Shown here: piece after piece, positions 45,770 to 57,397 of the stretch | Layout: each line of letters begins with the position of its first letter | Position numbering within the stretch: the first letter of the stretch is position 1 | Assembly (NCBI RefSeq): GCF_036850765.1 | Contig: NC_089491.1 | Location: forward strand, 90,862,740 to 90,926,739 | DNA: 64,000 bases | Source: Saccopteryx bilineata | Taxonomy: Eukaryota; Chordata; Mammalia; Chiroptera; Emballonuridae | Reading direction: 5' to 3' | Translations under genes and position numbers: made by a program | The notes under the pieces: generated by a model | Seen by the model: only the letters and a program-made list of their open reading frames with translations | Told to the model about the DNA's origin: nothing | Databases searched by the model: none

Positions 45770-46590
45770 ACATACATGAAAGAGGTAGACAAAGAAATAT
45801 GACCCAAATGAATCAACAAGAGAAATCCTCAGAAAAATAACTCAATGAAATGGAGCAACAAAACTACCAGATGCAGAGTTTAAAATGATGGTTATCAGGA
45901 TGCTCAAGGATCACAGAGCAAGAGTAGATGATCAAAGTGAGAACTTAAACAGAGAGATAGTAAGTATTAAAAAGAATATAGAAATCATAAAATAGAACCA
46001 GTCAGAAATGACAAATAGAATATCAGAATTCAGGACTGCACTTGAAGGAATCAACAGTAGTCTGGATGAAGGGGAGGATCAAATCAGTAATATAGGGGAC
46101 AGGATAATGTAAGCACAGAAGCAGAGCAGCAAAATAAATAAATAAATAAATAAATACGGCTCAAAAAGACTGAGGAAACTCTAAGAGACTTCTGTGACAA
46201 CATAAAGAGAAATAACATATGCATCATAGGGGTTCCTTAGGGAAAATAGAACAAACAAGGGATAAATAACTTGTTTGAAGAAATTATAGTTGAAAATATC
46301 CCTAAAGTGCTGAAAGAAAATGTCACACAAGTTTAAGAAGTACAAAGAGTCCTATTAAAGATGAACTCAAAGAGGCTAACAGAGTCATCATAATTAAAAT
46401 GCTATAGTTAGGGGACAAAGAAAGAATACTAAAAGCTACAAGAGAAAAGCAATTAATTACCTACAAAGAAGCCCCCATAAGGCTGACATCTGACTTCCCA
46501 ACCCAAACACTTCAGGCTAGAAGGGAATGGCAAGAAATATTCAAAGTTATGCAAAACAAGACCTACAATCAAGACTACTCTATCAGCAAG
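45770..46590 (+). pseudogene. LINE-1 ORF1 remnant
   Basis: Decayed ORF1 of the long L1: a coiled-coil-like part (45830-46130, ending near an AAAT repeat at 46132-46156), then 'aacatatgcatcataggggttcc' for the RRM start and 'cccccataaggctgacatctgac' for the C-terminal domain. Multiple stops and frameshifts; no protein possible. Confidence 0.7.
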
Positions 46591-46759
46591 GCTAGCATTT
46601 AAAATTGAAGGTGAAATAAAGAAGTTCCCAGACAAAAAAGGCTCAAGGAGTTCATTACCATCAAACTAGTACTGCAAGAAATGTCAAAGGGCTTGTTATA
46701 AGTAAAGAAAAGGTTAAAAGAAAATTGAGAGAAAGAGGATTGTAGGTATAAAAAATAAT

Positions 46760-48470
46760 ATGGCAATAAATAAAGACATATCAATAATAATTTTAAATAT
46801 AAGTGGATTAAATATGCCAATCAAAAGACACAAGGTAGCTGCATGGATAAGAAAACAAGACCTGTATATATGCTGTCTACAAGAGACCCACCTCAGGACA
46901 AAAGATACACATAAACTGAAAGTAAAGGTATGGAAAAAATATTCCATGCAAATAGAAATAAAAATTAAAAAAAAAACTGAGGTAGCAATAATTATATCTG
47001 ACAAAATAGACTTTAAAACAAAGGTCGTATCTCACACCTGTTAGATTAGCTATTATTAACAAGACAGGTAATAGCAAATGTTGGAGAGGCTGTGAAGAAA
47101 AAGGAACCCTCATCCACTGTTGGTGGGAATGTAAAGTAGTACAACCATTAAGGAAGAAAGTATGGTGGTTCCTCAAAAAACTGAAAATAGAACTACCTCA
47201 TGACCCAGCAACCCCTCTACTGGGTATATACCCCAAAAACTCAAAAACATTGATACGTAAAGACACATGCAGCCCCATGTTCATTGCAGCATTGTTCACA
47301 GTGGCCAGGACATGGAAACAACCAAAAAGCCCATCAATAGATGACTGGATAAAGAAGATGTGGCACATATACACTATGGAATACTACTCAGCCATAAGAA
47401 ATGATGACATCGGATCATTTACAGCAAAATGGTGGGATCTTGATAACATGATACAAAGTGAAATAAGTAAATCAGAAAAAAACCAGGAACTGCATTATTT
47501 CATACGTAGGTGGGACATAAAAGTGAAACTAAGAGACATTGATAAGAGTGTGGTGGTTACGGGGGGGAGGAGGGAAAGGGAGAGGGAAAGGGGGAGGGGG
47601 AGGGGCACAAAGAAAACTAGATAGAAGGTGACAGAGGACAATCTGACTTTGGGTGATGGGTATGCAACATAATTGAATGACAAGATAACCTGGACTTGTT
47701 ATCTTTGAATATATGTATCCTGATTTATTGATGTTGCCCCATTAAAAAAATAAAATTATTTTAAAAAAAATTAAAAATAAATAAATAAAAGTATTGACAT
47801 ATATGTAAAAAACCCAAAAAACAGAAGTCGTACTAAGAGACAAAGAAGGTCACTACATAATGATAAAGGGAGCAATCCAACAGGAGGATATAACCATTGT
47901 AAATACTTATGCAGCCAATATAGATGCACCTAAATATATAAAGCAGATTTTGATGAACATAAAGGCAAAATCGACAGCAGTACTATAATAGTAGGGGATT
48001 TTAATACCCCACTAACATCAATGGATAAATCTTCCAGACAGAAAATTTAAAAACTGTGGCCTTAAATGAAACACTAATCAATTGGATTTAATTGATATCT
48101 TCAGAACATTTCACCCCAAAGCAACAGAATATACATTCTTTTCAAGTGCTCGTACATTTTCTAGTGTAGATCACATGTTAGGATACAAAATAAGTATCAA
48201 TAAATTTAAGAAGACTGAAATCATGTCAAGTATCTTTGACTACAGTGGCCTGAAACCAGAAATCAACTACAATAGAAAACCTAAAAATATTCAAACACTT
48301 GGAGGCTAAATAGCATGTTATTTATAACAAATGGGTCAACAACAATAAGATCAAGGAAGAAAAAAAATTTCCTTGAAACAAATGAAAATGAACGTACAAC
48401 TACCCAAAATCTATGGGATACAGCAAAAGCAGTCCTGAGAGGGAAGTTCATAGTATTACAGGCTTACTCA
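46760..48470 (+). pseudogene. LINE-1 ORF2 endonuclease-region remnant, split by a younger L1
   Basis: The frame at 46760-47029 encodes the start of the APE-type endonuclease: 'DISIIILNISGLN', 'KRHKVAAWIRKQD', '[13 protein letters not shown]'. After the inserted L1 (47030-47820) it resumes with 'aagaaggtcactacataatg', 'gtaggggattttaata' (the GDFN active-site region) and 'tcaagtgctcgtacattttc', ending near 48470. Stops and indels throughout. Confidence 0.8.
47030..47820 (+). mobile_element. Young LINE-1 tail, 5'-truncated
   Basis: ORF2 C-terminus (a 124-codon open frame at 47250-47624 with '[14 protein letters not shown]'), a G-rich 3'UTR tract (47561-47605), the terminal 3'UTR and an A-rich tail. 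An imperfect 12-bp TSD is seen (ACAAAGGTCGTA at 47018, ACAGAAGTCGTA at 47821). It is near-identical in layout to the copy at 26.5 kb, implying the same family. Confidence 0.9.
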
Positions 48471-48499
48471 GTGGGAGAACATATATGCTGATACATCTG

Positions 48500-49530
48500 A
48501 TATGGGCTTAAAATAAAAATTTATAAAGAACCGTTAAAACTCAACACCAGGAATATAAACAACCCAATCAAAAATGGGCAAAGGAACTAAATAGACACTT
48601 CTCCAAAAAGAATATACAGATAGATAGCCAATAGGAATACAAAAAAATGTTCACCAGCTCTACTAATCAGAGAAATACAAATTAAAAAAACAATAAAATA
48701 CTACTGGACACCTGTCAGAATGGCTTTCATTAACAAATTAACAAACAAGTGCTGACTAGGGTATGGAGAAAAGGGAACCTTCCGGAAGACTTGTGTAGCC
48801 ACTGTGACAATGTGAAAATGATATAGTGATTCCTCAAAAAATTAAAAGTGGAACTGCCTTATGACCCAGCTATCCCACTTATAGGAATTTATCCTAAGAA
48901 TCCCAAAACATTAATTCAAAAGATGATATGCACCCCCATGTTCATTGCAGCATTGACTACAATAGCCAAGATCTATAAACAGCCAAGTTGTTCATCAGTG
49001 GATAAGTGGATAAAAAACTGTGTGGTACATATAATATACACAATGGAATATTATATGGCCATTGACAAAAAAGGAAATCTTACCTTTTGTGATGGGATGG
49101 ATAGACCTGGAAATTATTATGCTAAGTGAAATTAGCGAAGCAGAGAAAGACAAATACCATATAATCTAACTTATATGTTGGATCTAATAAACACAATAAA
49201 CTGAGAAACAAAATAGAAACAGAGGCAGGGTCACAAGGGAACAGATGCACAGCTGTCAGAGGGAAGGGGGAAGCCGGGATGGGATCAAAGAAGATGAAAG
49301 AATTAGCCAAATTATATATGTGTAACACCTAGATACAGAGAACAGGGCAGCAATTCCCAGATGGAAGGGTGGTATGGAGGTAGGGGGAGTGGGAGCAAAG
49401 GTGGTGATATGGGAATGGAGAAATATTTTGCATGAGGCATGGGGGGCACGATGTGGAGGGTGGATGCTTTATATTGAGTGGGAAACTCTAAACAATGTTA
49501 ACAAAATAAACTAAAAATTAAAAGTAAATA
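48500..49530 (+). mobile_element. LINE-1 ORF2 end and 3'UTR (3' end of the long L1)
   Basis: 'acccagctatcccacttatagg', 'ttcattgcagcattgactac' and 'acaatggaatattatatgg' (ORF2 end; a 93-codon frame at 48848-49129 remains), then a purine-rich 3'UTR and an A-rich end with AAAT repeats. The jump from endonuclease sequence to this region near 48480 implies loss of the RT domain, or an independent L1 insertion. Confidence 0.75.
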
Positions 49531-49554
49531 AATAAGTAAAACATTAAAGTGAAA

Positions 49555-49945
49555 AAAAAATGGACAAAAGACCTAAAAAGACACTTCTCCCAAGAAGACA
49601 TACAAATGGCCAAGAGATATAGGAAAAGATGCTCAACTTCACTAGCTATTAGTGAAATTCAAAACTACAAAGAGATCTCACTTCACACCTGTGAGATGGG
49701 TATTATTAACAAGACCGGTGATAACAAGTATTGGAGAGGTTATAGAGAAAAAGAACCTTCATTCACTTTTCATGAGAATGTAAACTGGTATAGCCACTAC
49801 AGAAAAAAGTATGGATGTCCCTAAAAAAAAATTAAGAATCGGTTGGCATACAACTCAGGAACCTCTCTTCTGGGTGTCTACTTGAAAAATTTTGAAAACA
49901 TGCATTCTCCAAGATATATATGTCCCTATATTCACTGCAGAGTAT
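49555..49945 (+). mobile_element. LINE-1 ORF2 fragment, continuation of the inverted copy
   Basis: A 91-codon frame (49549-49824) encodes 'RHFSQEDIQMAKRY', 'TGDNKYWRGY' and neighbours of the ORF2 C-terminal region, directly continuing the ORF2 sequence broken off at 41504. It ends at 'tatattcactgcagag', slightly upstream in L1 coordinates of where the antisense 3' segment begins at 40385. Confidence 0.82.
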
Positions 49946-50171
49946 TTTTTTTAAATATTTAAATCAAGCCATTTAATCCCTTGTTTAAACCTAGTTATGG
50001 GATTTGAATATACTACCTGTGATTGAGATGCTACCTAATTGGGTTTACAAAGCCCTATATGATTTCGCCTAACTTATATCTGCAATCATTTCCTATAGCA
50101 TTTCTCCTCACCCATTATGACCCAGCCACTTTAATTCTATCTTCCTTCTTTTTGACCCTTACTTTTCTCTC

Positions 50172-50550
50172 ACCTGACCTGTGGTGGTGCAGTGGGTAAA
50201 GCAATGACTTGGAATGCTGAGGTTTCAAAACTGAATTTGCTCAGTCAAGGTATATAAATATACAACTATTGCCTGACCTGTGGTGGCACAGTGGATGAAG
50301 CGTTGACCTGGAAATCCTAAGGTCGCCGATTCAAAACCCTGGGCTTGCCTGGTCAAGGCACATATGGGAGTTGATGCTTACAGCTCCTCCCCCCCTTCTC
50401 TCTCTCTGTCTCTCCTCTCTCTCTCTCTCTCTGTGTTCTCTCTAAAATGAATAAATTAAAAAAAAATTAAATATACAACTATTATAAGTTGATGGTTCCT
50501 GCTACTCCCCCCCTTTCTCTCTCTTTCTCCTCTCTCTAAAATCAATAAAT
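50172..50550 (+). mobile_element. ~180-bp SINE split by another copy of its own family
   Basis: The head 'cctgacctgtggtggtgcag' to 'gtcaaggtatataaa' lies at 50172-50270; the body 'gttgatggttcctgc' and the CT-rich and A-rich tail lie at 50484-50550. The inner SINE sits between. Confidence 0.88.
50271..50468 (+). mobile_element. ~180-bp tRNA-derived SINE, nested
   Basis: Complete copy with CT-rich body and A-rich tail. The perfect 15-bp TSD AAATATACAACTATT lies at 50256-50270 and 50469-50483. Confidence 0.95.
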
Positions 50551-50554
50551 GAAA

Positions 50555-50952
50555 TATTTTTTCTGTTTTTTTTTGTTTTTTGTTTGTTTTTTCATTTTTT
50601 CGAAGCTGGAAATGGGGAGGCAGTCAGACAGACTCCCACATGCGCCCGACCGGGATCCACCCAGCATGCCCACCAGGGGGCGATGCTCTGCCCCTCTGGG
50701 GCATTGCTCTGTTGTATGCAGAGCCATTCTAGGGCCTGAGGCAGAGGCCACAGAGCCATCCTCAGTGCCCGGGCCATCTCTGTTCCAATGGAGCCTCAGC
50801 TGCGGGAGGGGAAGAGAGAGACAGAGAGGAAGGAGAGGGGGAGGAGTGGAGAAGCAGATGGGTGCTTCTCCTGTGTGCTTCGGCCAGGAATCGAACCCAG
50901 GACTCCTGCATGCCAGGCTGACGTTCTACCACTGAGCAAACCGACCAGGGCC
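50555..50952 (-). mobile_element. ~370-bp tRNA-derived SINE ('gccctgg' family)
   Basis: Reverse-strand copy inserted in the A-rich tail of the previous SINE. Poly-T with G interruptions at 50555-50600; head 'ggccctggtcggtttgctcagtgg' at the right end. Similar 'aataaa(tg)aaatatttttt' flanks occur on both sides. Confidence 0.92.
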
Positions 50953-50974
50953 AATAAAATATTTTTTAAAAAGT

Positions 50975-51155
50975 GGTGTGGAGAGAGAGGTGGTACAAGG
51001 GACAAATATATGGTGACAGATAATGATTTGACTTTGGGTGAGGGCACATAACGCAATCAACAGTTCAAATGCTAGAGAAATATTCACCTGACACCTATGT
51101 ACTCTTATTGATTGATGTTATGCTATTAAATTTAATTTCTAAATAAAGAAATAAA
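50975..51155 (+). mobile_element. LINE-1 3'UTR tail
   Basis: 'gatttgactttgggtgagggc', then 'tattgattgatgttatgctatt' and an A-rich end: a diverged relative of the tails at 4.2 and 45.5 kb. Confidence 0.75.
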
Positions 51156-51159
51156 AAAG

Positions 51160-52235
51160 AAAATTTCAATTTTCCTTGACCACTCTGAAGGGGACACCAA
51201 GTTATTGCAAATTATATCACCCTATATTGTTTATATTGTTTTATTAATTTTTTTACTTTCTGTACATAGCACATAAAACATGTTTCTTAAGTGTCTGTGA
51301 AACAGCTGAATAAACTTAAGAGCTATTTTGTTGAAACAGAAGTTAAATGGGGCAAGATATGTTCAGTGTTTAGCACATTGCCTGGGGCAAAATAAGACTT
51401 TATAAATGATAGCTATTGGTGTTGTTTTGTTAAATAGGTATGATAATAATGAATTGCAAAAGACTTCTAATTGAGCAAAAATATCTTTCACTGTAAAAGG
51501 ATTAAGACTCTTCCATTTTCAGTAGATATGTTTAAAACATTGCACTTTTATATAAATGGCCAGGGAATGAATGGATGCATGCATGAATGCATGATAGCAT
51601 TTTAAGCTATCCAGCACCATGCTACTGCTGATGTATGTAAAATACCTTTATGCTTTTCTTTCTTTATAATCCTGATATACTATAAACACTGCCAGACTTG
51701 ACTTTCCTGTGTATCAGAAGCAACCTAAAAAAGATAAACTAGAAGGATTTGTGAAAAGGAAGAGGCAATTTGGAAGGTGAACAGAACTAGATTTACATTT
51801 GGTCTTTTTGCTGATGAGCCTCCAACAAGCTCTTATTCAACCATATCTCAATTTCCCCATGCCACCTCTTTATAGATTTATTGAGAAAAATAAATAAGAT
51901 ACTAATTGTAATTCACTTAGTACAATGATTTAATACATCACTAATATTCAATTAATAATACTTTCTCTCCACGTGTGTCACAGAATTAGCCCTGGGAGCA
52001 GCATTTGGACTTCTGTCCTTAAGTTGACATGAAAGCTTATGCTGATTTAATTGTTCTATATGCTTCCTTTTATTTCTTTACCCTGTCACTGAGGGTGCCA
52101 ATGTGGCCATATTTTTCAAAGATATTTTTTATTGGTGTTATTCACAAATAGTGGCACTTAATTTAAAAACACAAAACCAAAATGAATAATAAAATAAATA
52201 ATGATGGCTTGTAGAGGCTACCTCATCATTTTTTT
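51160..52235. other. Unique sequence
   Basis: No gene or repeat recognised. Confidence 0.35.
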
Positions 52236-52250
52236 AAAAGGTCTTATTCA

Positions 52251-52597
52251 GCCTGAACAGGCGGTGGTGCAGTGGATAGAGCATAGGACTGGGATGCGGA
52301 GGACCCAGATTTGAGACCCCGAGGTCACCAGCTTGAACGGGGGGTTTATCTGGTTTGAGCAAAACAAAAGGCTCACTAGCTTGGACCCAAGGTCACTGAC
52401 TTGAGCAAGGGGTTACTTGGTCTGCTGTAGCCCACCGGTCAAGGCACATATGAAAAAGCAATCAATGAACAACTAAAGTGCCACAATGAAAAACTGATGA
52501 TTGATGCTTCTCATCTCTCTCTCTGTTCCTTTCTGTCTGTCCCTATCCATCCCTCTCTCTGACTCTCTCTCTGTCTCTGTAAAGCAACAACAACAAC
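52251..52597 (+). mobile_element. ~330-bp tRNA-derived SINE ('gcctgaccaggc' family)
   Basis: Full head 'gcctgaacaggcggtggtgc', all body landmarks and a CT-rich tail ending in CAA repeats. The perfect 14-bp TSD AAAGGTCTTATTCA lies at 52237-52250 and 52598-52611. Confidence 0.95.
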
Positions 52598-52611
52598 AAA
52601 GGTCTTATTCA

Positions 52612-53390
52612 TAGTTTGGTTTCTTAGATTAAAAAAAATGTTCTTTCTCTTTTTTTCCCACAAATCTGCAATGAAAACTGGAATACAATACTGCCTAGAA
52701 TCACGAAGAATTTGAACATGAATTATTGCTATGGTATATTAAACTCACTCTAAAAACTTTTATATGTTTCTGCTTCAGAGGCTTGTCTAAGTACGGGCAT
52801 ATAACCACACTATTACAATGCCCAAAGAGCAAATTGCTTTACAGAGCTGCAGCAATGGTGTTTCCACAGAGAAAGTTTGCAGGGTTGTCAAAAGCTCTAA
52901 GTGCAGTTTTCTCCTAAGTGAGGAAAATGCTCTCTTTGTATTGTTTTCTTCCCAGGTGATTCAAGTTGCAAGGTAGATGGGTAGGACTCAAATGCCGGAA
53001 AATAGGGGAAAGTAAACTACATCATTTCTCTAATTTTAGTCAAAATGTGTTTATCCGAAGCAGAGTTAAAATAATAGTCTAAACAATAATTTGAAAAAGC
53101 ACTCAGTTTCCCTAGCTACTCCTGTTCAGCATCTGGTTCCATTATCTTCATTCCTCCTTTTCAATTTCAAGCATTTTTATGCTTCAGATAATTTTGAGTA
53201 TATCCTCATTCAGACCTAATGCATATGGCACAGACATTTCTGTTGAAAATGATGTGCACAACAACACAGTCCCTAGAGGAGACCTAGGAAAGCAGTTGCA
53301 GTTTGTAAAGCAGCATCAATCAACTTTTAAGTCAGAGACCAAACTTTTCTTGTTTCTCACCCCTCCCACCATTATTGAGAAATAATTAAA
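52612..53390. other. Unique sequence
   Basis: No gene or repeat recognised. The frames at 52726 and 53179 lack motifs and splice context. Confidence 0.35.
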
Positions 53391-53394
53391 AATA

Positions 53395-53695
53395 CAGAAG
53401 TATGTATTTAAAGTGTAAAACGTGATGATTTATCATAAATATACATTGTAGGATGAATACCAAAATTAGGATAATCAATGCATCAATTACCTCCCATTTC
53501 TGTGCATGGATGGTAAGAATGCTTAAGGTGTATTTTCAGAAATTTTCAAGTATATAATACTGTATTACTAACTAAAGTCACCACACTGTACAGTAGGTCC
53601 TTGGAATTTATTCTACTTATAAATGAAAGTCTAATACACTTTGATCTACATCTCCCTATTTCCCCCTTCCCCAAAGTTTTCTTATGAGCTATTAT
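53395..53695 (-). mobile_element. Ancient LINE-1 3'UTR
   Basis: 'taactaaagtcaccacactgtac', 'taggtccttggaatttattc' and 'cacttcgatctacatctccc'-like sequence are the antisense of an L1M-type 3'UTR. Confidence 0.65.
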
Positions 53696-53828
53696 TGGGC
53701 AGGGAGAATAGAGACATAAGTGATATATACAATATTTAGTTAAAAAATAAGACCTAGTGAATATAAATTGCAATAAATTTCTAAAAATTCATTTGGATAT
53801 ATGTGGAAAGAACATTAAAAATGTTCAG

Positions 53829-54188
53829 GTCCTGGATGATTGGCTTAGCGGTAGAGCATTAGCCCAGCATGTGGATGTCCTGGGTTTGATTCCCAGCCCA
53901 GGGCACACAGGAGAAGCACCCATCTGCTTCTCCACCCTACTCCTTTTCCTTTTTCTCTCTCTCTCTCTTCCCCTCCTGCAGCCTTGGCTCCATTGGAGCA
54001 AAGGTGGTCTGGGTGTTGAGGATGGCTCCATGCTTCTGCCTCAGGCGCTAGAATGGCTCCAGTTGCAAAGGAGCAACACCTGGATGGGCAGAGCATTGCC
54101 CCTAGTGGGCATGCCAGGTGGATCCCAGTCCGATTTATGTGGGAGTCTGTCTTTCTGTCTCCCTGATTCTCACTTCAGAAAAAAAAAT
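53829..54188 (+). mobile_element. ~370-bp tRNA-derived SINE ('gccctgg' family), older copy
   Basis: Head 'tcctggatgattggcttagcgg' with a B-box-type 'ggtttgattccc', body 'ctccattggagcaaaggtgg', and a short A-tail at 54179-54188. More diverged than the 12.5-kb copy. Confidence 0.88.
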
Positions 54189-54505
54189 GCAAATTCTTTG
54201 GCTTAGTAATTCCATTACTAAGATTATATTCTAAAGAAGGATGAGGAAAATTAGATAATGCTCAAAACAATATATTTATTCTCTTTATGGAATACTTTTA
54301 TATAACATAAAATGGATGCACTTATATCAATCCATATGAGAATATATAAAGTGCTAATGGTGATTATCACTCAGTATAGAATTATAGATGGCTTAATATA
54401 TTGAGGTATAATTAAAAGAAAATAAGAATGCACCTATTTTAGGTGAACCCATCCATGACTTTTGCCCAAGAGAACCACACCATAATCAATATATGGGACA
54501 TTTCT

Positions 54506-54731
54506 TTCTTTTTTTTTTTTTAATTTTATTTATTTATTTATTTTATTTATTTATTCATTTTAGAAAGGAGAGAGAGAGGGAGAGAAGAGAGAGACAGAGA
54601 GAGAGAAGGGGGAGGAGCAGGAAGCATCAACTCCCATATGTGCCTTGACCAGGCAAGCTCAGGGTTTTGAACCGGCGACCTCAGCATTTCCAGGTCGACG
54701 CTTTATCCACTGCGCCACCACAGGTCAGGCT
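54506..54731 (-). mobile_element. ~180-bp tRNA-derived SINE ('gcctgacctgtggtgg' family)
   Basis: Poly-T and TTTA-rich tail, GA-rich body and head ending 'ccaccacaggtcaggct'. The perfect 15-bp TSD ATATGGGACATTTCT lies at 54491-54505 and 54732-54746. Confidence 0.95.
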
Positions 54732-55026
54732 ATATGGGACATTTCTGTCACTCCAAAAAGTTCTTTCCTGCTCCTTTTCAACAGTCAATACCCTAAAAGG
54801 CACCAGAGAACAACTGATTTGCTTTCTGTCACTACAGATTAGTTTTTCATATTCTAGACTTTTATATAAATAAGATAGGCACAATTATGTATATACATAT
54901 TCTTTTACTCAGCACATTTTCTTCCTTTTTTTCTTTTCTATTATTTTCTTCTTTTTCTTTTATTTTTAATTGATTTTAATTTATTGTGTTTATATAGATT
55001 CTAGTGTTGCCCTGAATGCATCCCCC

Positions 55027-55387
55027 CTTTTATTTTCTTTTATTTATTTTTTGAGTGAGAGGAGGGGAGCTAGAGAGACAGATTCTTGCATGCACCCCAA
55101 CCAAGATCCACCTGGCTATCCTCATCTGGGGCCTATGTTCAAATCAATCCAGCTATTTTTAGTGCCTGAGGCTGACATCTCAGACCAACAGAGCTATCCT
55201 CAGTGTCCGGCCAATGTTTGAACCAATTGAGTCACTTGCTGTGGAAGGAGAAGAGACAGAGAAGGGGGAGAAAGAGGGAGAGAGAAGCAGATAGTTGCTT
55301 CTTATGCTTGCCCTGACAAGGGATCAAACCATGGATGTCCACATGCTGGGCTGATGCTCTGTCCATTGAACCCCCTGCCACAGTCCA
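55027..55387 (-). mobile_element. ~350-bp SINE with tRNA-like repeats (same family as 5.16 kb)
   Basis: Read on the minus strand: a tRNA-like head, CT-rich linker, 'agtgactcaattggttcaaac', 'gaggatagctctgttggtctgag' and 'aggatagccaggtggatcttgg', in the same order as the 5.16-kb copy. The GA-rich sequence and T-rich tail are at the left. Confidence 0.8.
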
Positions 55388-56147
55388 CCGAGCACATTTC
55401 TTGAAAGCATCAATGTCATTGGTGTTTGTGCTTAGCTCTTTTTCATTGAGCACATATCTGAGATTTATCTATGTTGTTGCATATATTACTAGTTTGTTCC
55501 TTTTTTATCACTAAGTATGCTGAGAAGTATTTTATTGTGGGATTATACTACAACTTGTTCATTCATTTGTTTAGTTTCCAGTGTTTGAAAATTATAAAGA
55601 AGACTGATAAGAATAGTTAGAATACAGATAATGTATGGATCTCTGTGTTAAGAATACAGAGAATGTATGAATCTTTGTGTGAACATTTTTCTTGGGTAAA
55701 TGCCAAGGAGAAAAATTGTTATATGTGTATATGTCTGACTATGTATATGTAAAAATACAAACAAAAATATTTTTAAAAACCCTGCCAATTGTCTTCAAAG
55801 TGGTAGCAACTTTTGAAAATGTCATTATTTCATAAATGCTGAGATTTGGTATGGACTGGCTTTTAAATTTTAACCATTCTAGTTATTGTATAGTGGTACT
55901 TCCTTGGGTTTTCAATTCAAACTTCCCTGATAACAAAAGGTGTTAAATATCTTTTCACATGCTTATTAGCCATTATTTTTGTATAAAGTGTCAGTTCAAG
56001 TATTTTTCATGTTTTCTTTTAAATTGAGCTATTTGTCTTATTGTTGAGTTGTAAGTATTTTTTTATATATTCTAGATGCAAGATATAAGTATTGTATTTT
56101 TTTAATTTGTGGCTTGCATTTTAATGTTTTTCATGAAGTATTTTTGT

Positions 56148-56400
56148 TTTAGAGAAAGGGAGAGAAATGAGAAGCATCAGATCATAGTTGCATCACTTTA
56201 GTTGTTCATTGATTGCTTCTCATACATGCCTTGACTGTATAATTTTGATGATCCCATTGTTTTGATGATCCCACACTCAAACCAGTAACCCTGTGTTCAA
56301 GCTGGTGAGCCCATGTTCAAGCCAGTGACCAAGGGTTTTTGAACCTGGAAACTCTGTTCCAGGTCATTTCTCTATTCACCAAGCCACTACCAGTCAAGCT
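56148..56400 (-). mobile_element. Older ~330-bp-family SINE, partial
   Basis: 'gaaatgagaagcatcagatc', 'gttgttcattgattgcttctcatacatgcc' and a head near 56400. The middle is shortened relative to the full family. Confidence 0.7.
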
Positions 56401-56406
56401 AAAGTA

Positions 56407-56443
<37 letters not shown>

Positions 56444-56868
56444 TTGACAGAGACAGAGAGACAGTCAGGGAGAGGGACAGAGAGGGACAGACAGGAAGAG
56501 AGAGAGAGATTAGAAGCGTCAATTCTTCATTGTGGCATCTTAGGTTTTTATTGATTGCTTTCTCATATATGCCTTGCCTGGGGGGCTGCCGCAGAGCCAA
56601 AAAAAAAACCCTGTTCAAACCCTGTGACCTTGGGCTTCAAGCCAGTGACATTGGTCTTTAAGGCAGCAACCTTTGGGCTCAAGCCAGCAATCATGGGGTC
56701 ATGTCTATAATCCCATGCTCAAGGTAGCCACCCTGCACTCAAGCTGGTGGGGCTGCATTCAAGCTGGATAAACCCACACTCAAGCTGGTGACTTCAGAGT
56801 TTTGAACCTGGGTCCTCTGTGTTCCAGTTTGACATTCGATCTACTGTACCACCGCCTGGTCAGGCCCG
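56401..56868 (-). mobile_element. ~330-bp-family SINE with (ATT)n tail
   Basis: An (ATT)n run at 56409-56443 replaces the poly-T, followed by the GA-rich tail, the body, and a head ending 'gcctggtcaggc' at 56866. 'aagtatttta' on the left and 'aagtattttt' on the right are TSD-like. Confidence 0.85.
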
Positions 56869-57397
56869 AAGTATTTTTTTAAAGTAAAAGTTTTTATTTT
56901 GATGAAGTACAATGTTAATTTGTCTTCGTTATTTATGCTTTATGTGCTTTGTCTAAAAAAACTCTGCTTACCCCAAGGTCATGACACTAAGCCATTTAGT
57001 TTCTGTCAATTGTATAAATTAAAGTTTTAGGTTCAATCTTTGATACGGATATCAGTTCCAGCATCATTAGTTGATAAACTTTCACTTCCTATGAAATAAT
57101 TTCCACACTTTTGTCAATACAGTAATCAATGACAATTTATGTAACATTCTCAAGACAATATCACATTGTCCTTTCAGTATTATTTTTCTTAGTGCTCCAA
57201 TTAAGATAATTTCTAAAGGCATGTATTTAAGTTCACTGATTTTTTTTCCCTGTATTACTTTTTCTGATCTTAATCCCACCTGGTAATTTTTTTCATTTGA
57301 TATATTGTATTTCTAAGCTCTAGAAATTCCATTTAGTTTTATTTTTAATGTTTTTTACGTATCTTTTCACTGATTTTTATATTTTTGTTCTTATTTT

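Larger units (their letters stand above)
41505..49554 (+). mobile_element. Long LINE-1 with complete 5' end, internally deleted, carrying later insertions
   Basis: It starts 'gtgagtgaattccaagatggcg', a typical L1 5' end. Next come a long 5'UTR (to about 45700), an ORF1 remnant, the ORF2 endonuclease part, and, after an apparent loss of the reverse transcriptase region near 48480, the ORF2 end and 3'UTR (to 49530). The low-complexity AAAAAATGG at 41496-41504 and 49555-49563 would be its TSD. Flanking ORF2 of an older L1 resumes in register, which supports the boundaries. Later insertions: a SINE (41609), LTR-like sequences (42206), and L1 tails (45455, 47030). Confidence 0.75.
54420..57310 (-). 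mobile_element. Ancient LINE-1 (3'UTR and ORF2), interrupted by four SINEs
   Basis: Antisense L1: 3'UTR-like sequence around 54740-54930, then ORF2 end ('ggtgttaaatatcttttcacatgc', 'tattgttgagttgtaagtattttt') at 55395-56140, and further ORF2 ('ttttgatgaagtacaatgtta', 'ccccaaggtcatgacac', 'gtataaattaaagttttagg') at 56880-57070. All frames are broken. The SINEs at 54506, 55027, 56148 and 56401 are later arrivals. Confidence 0.65.
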
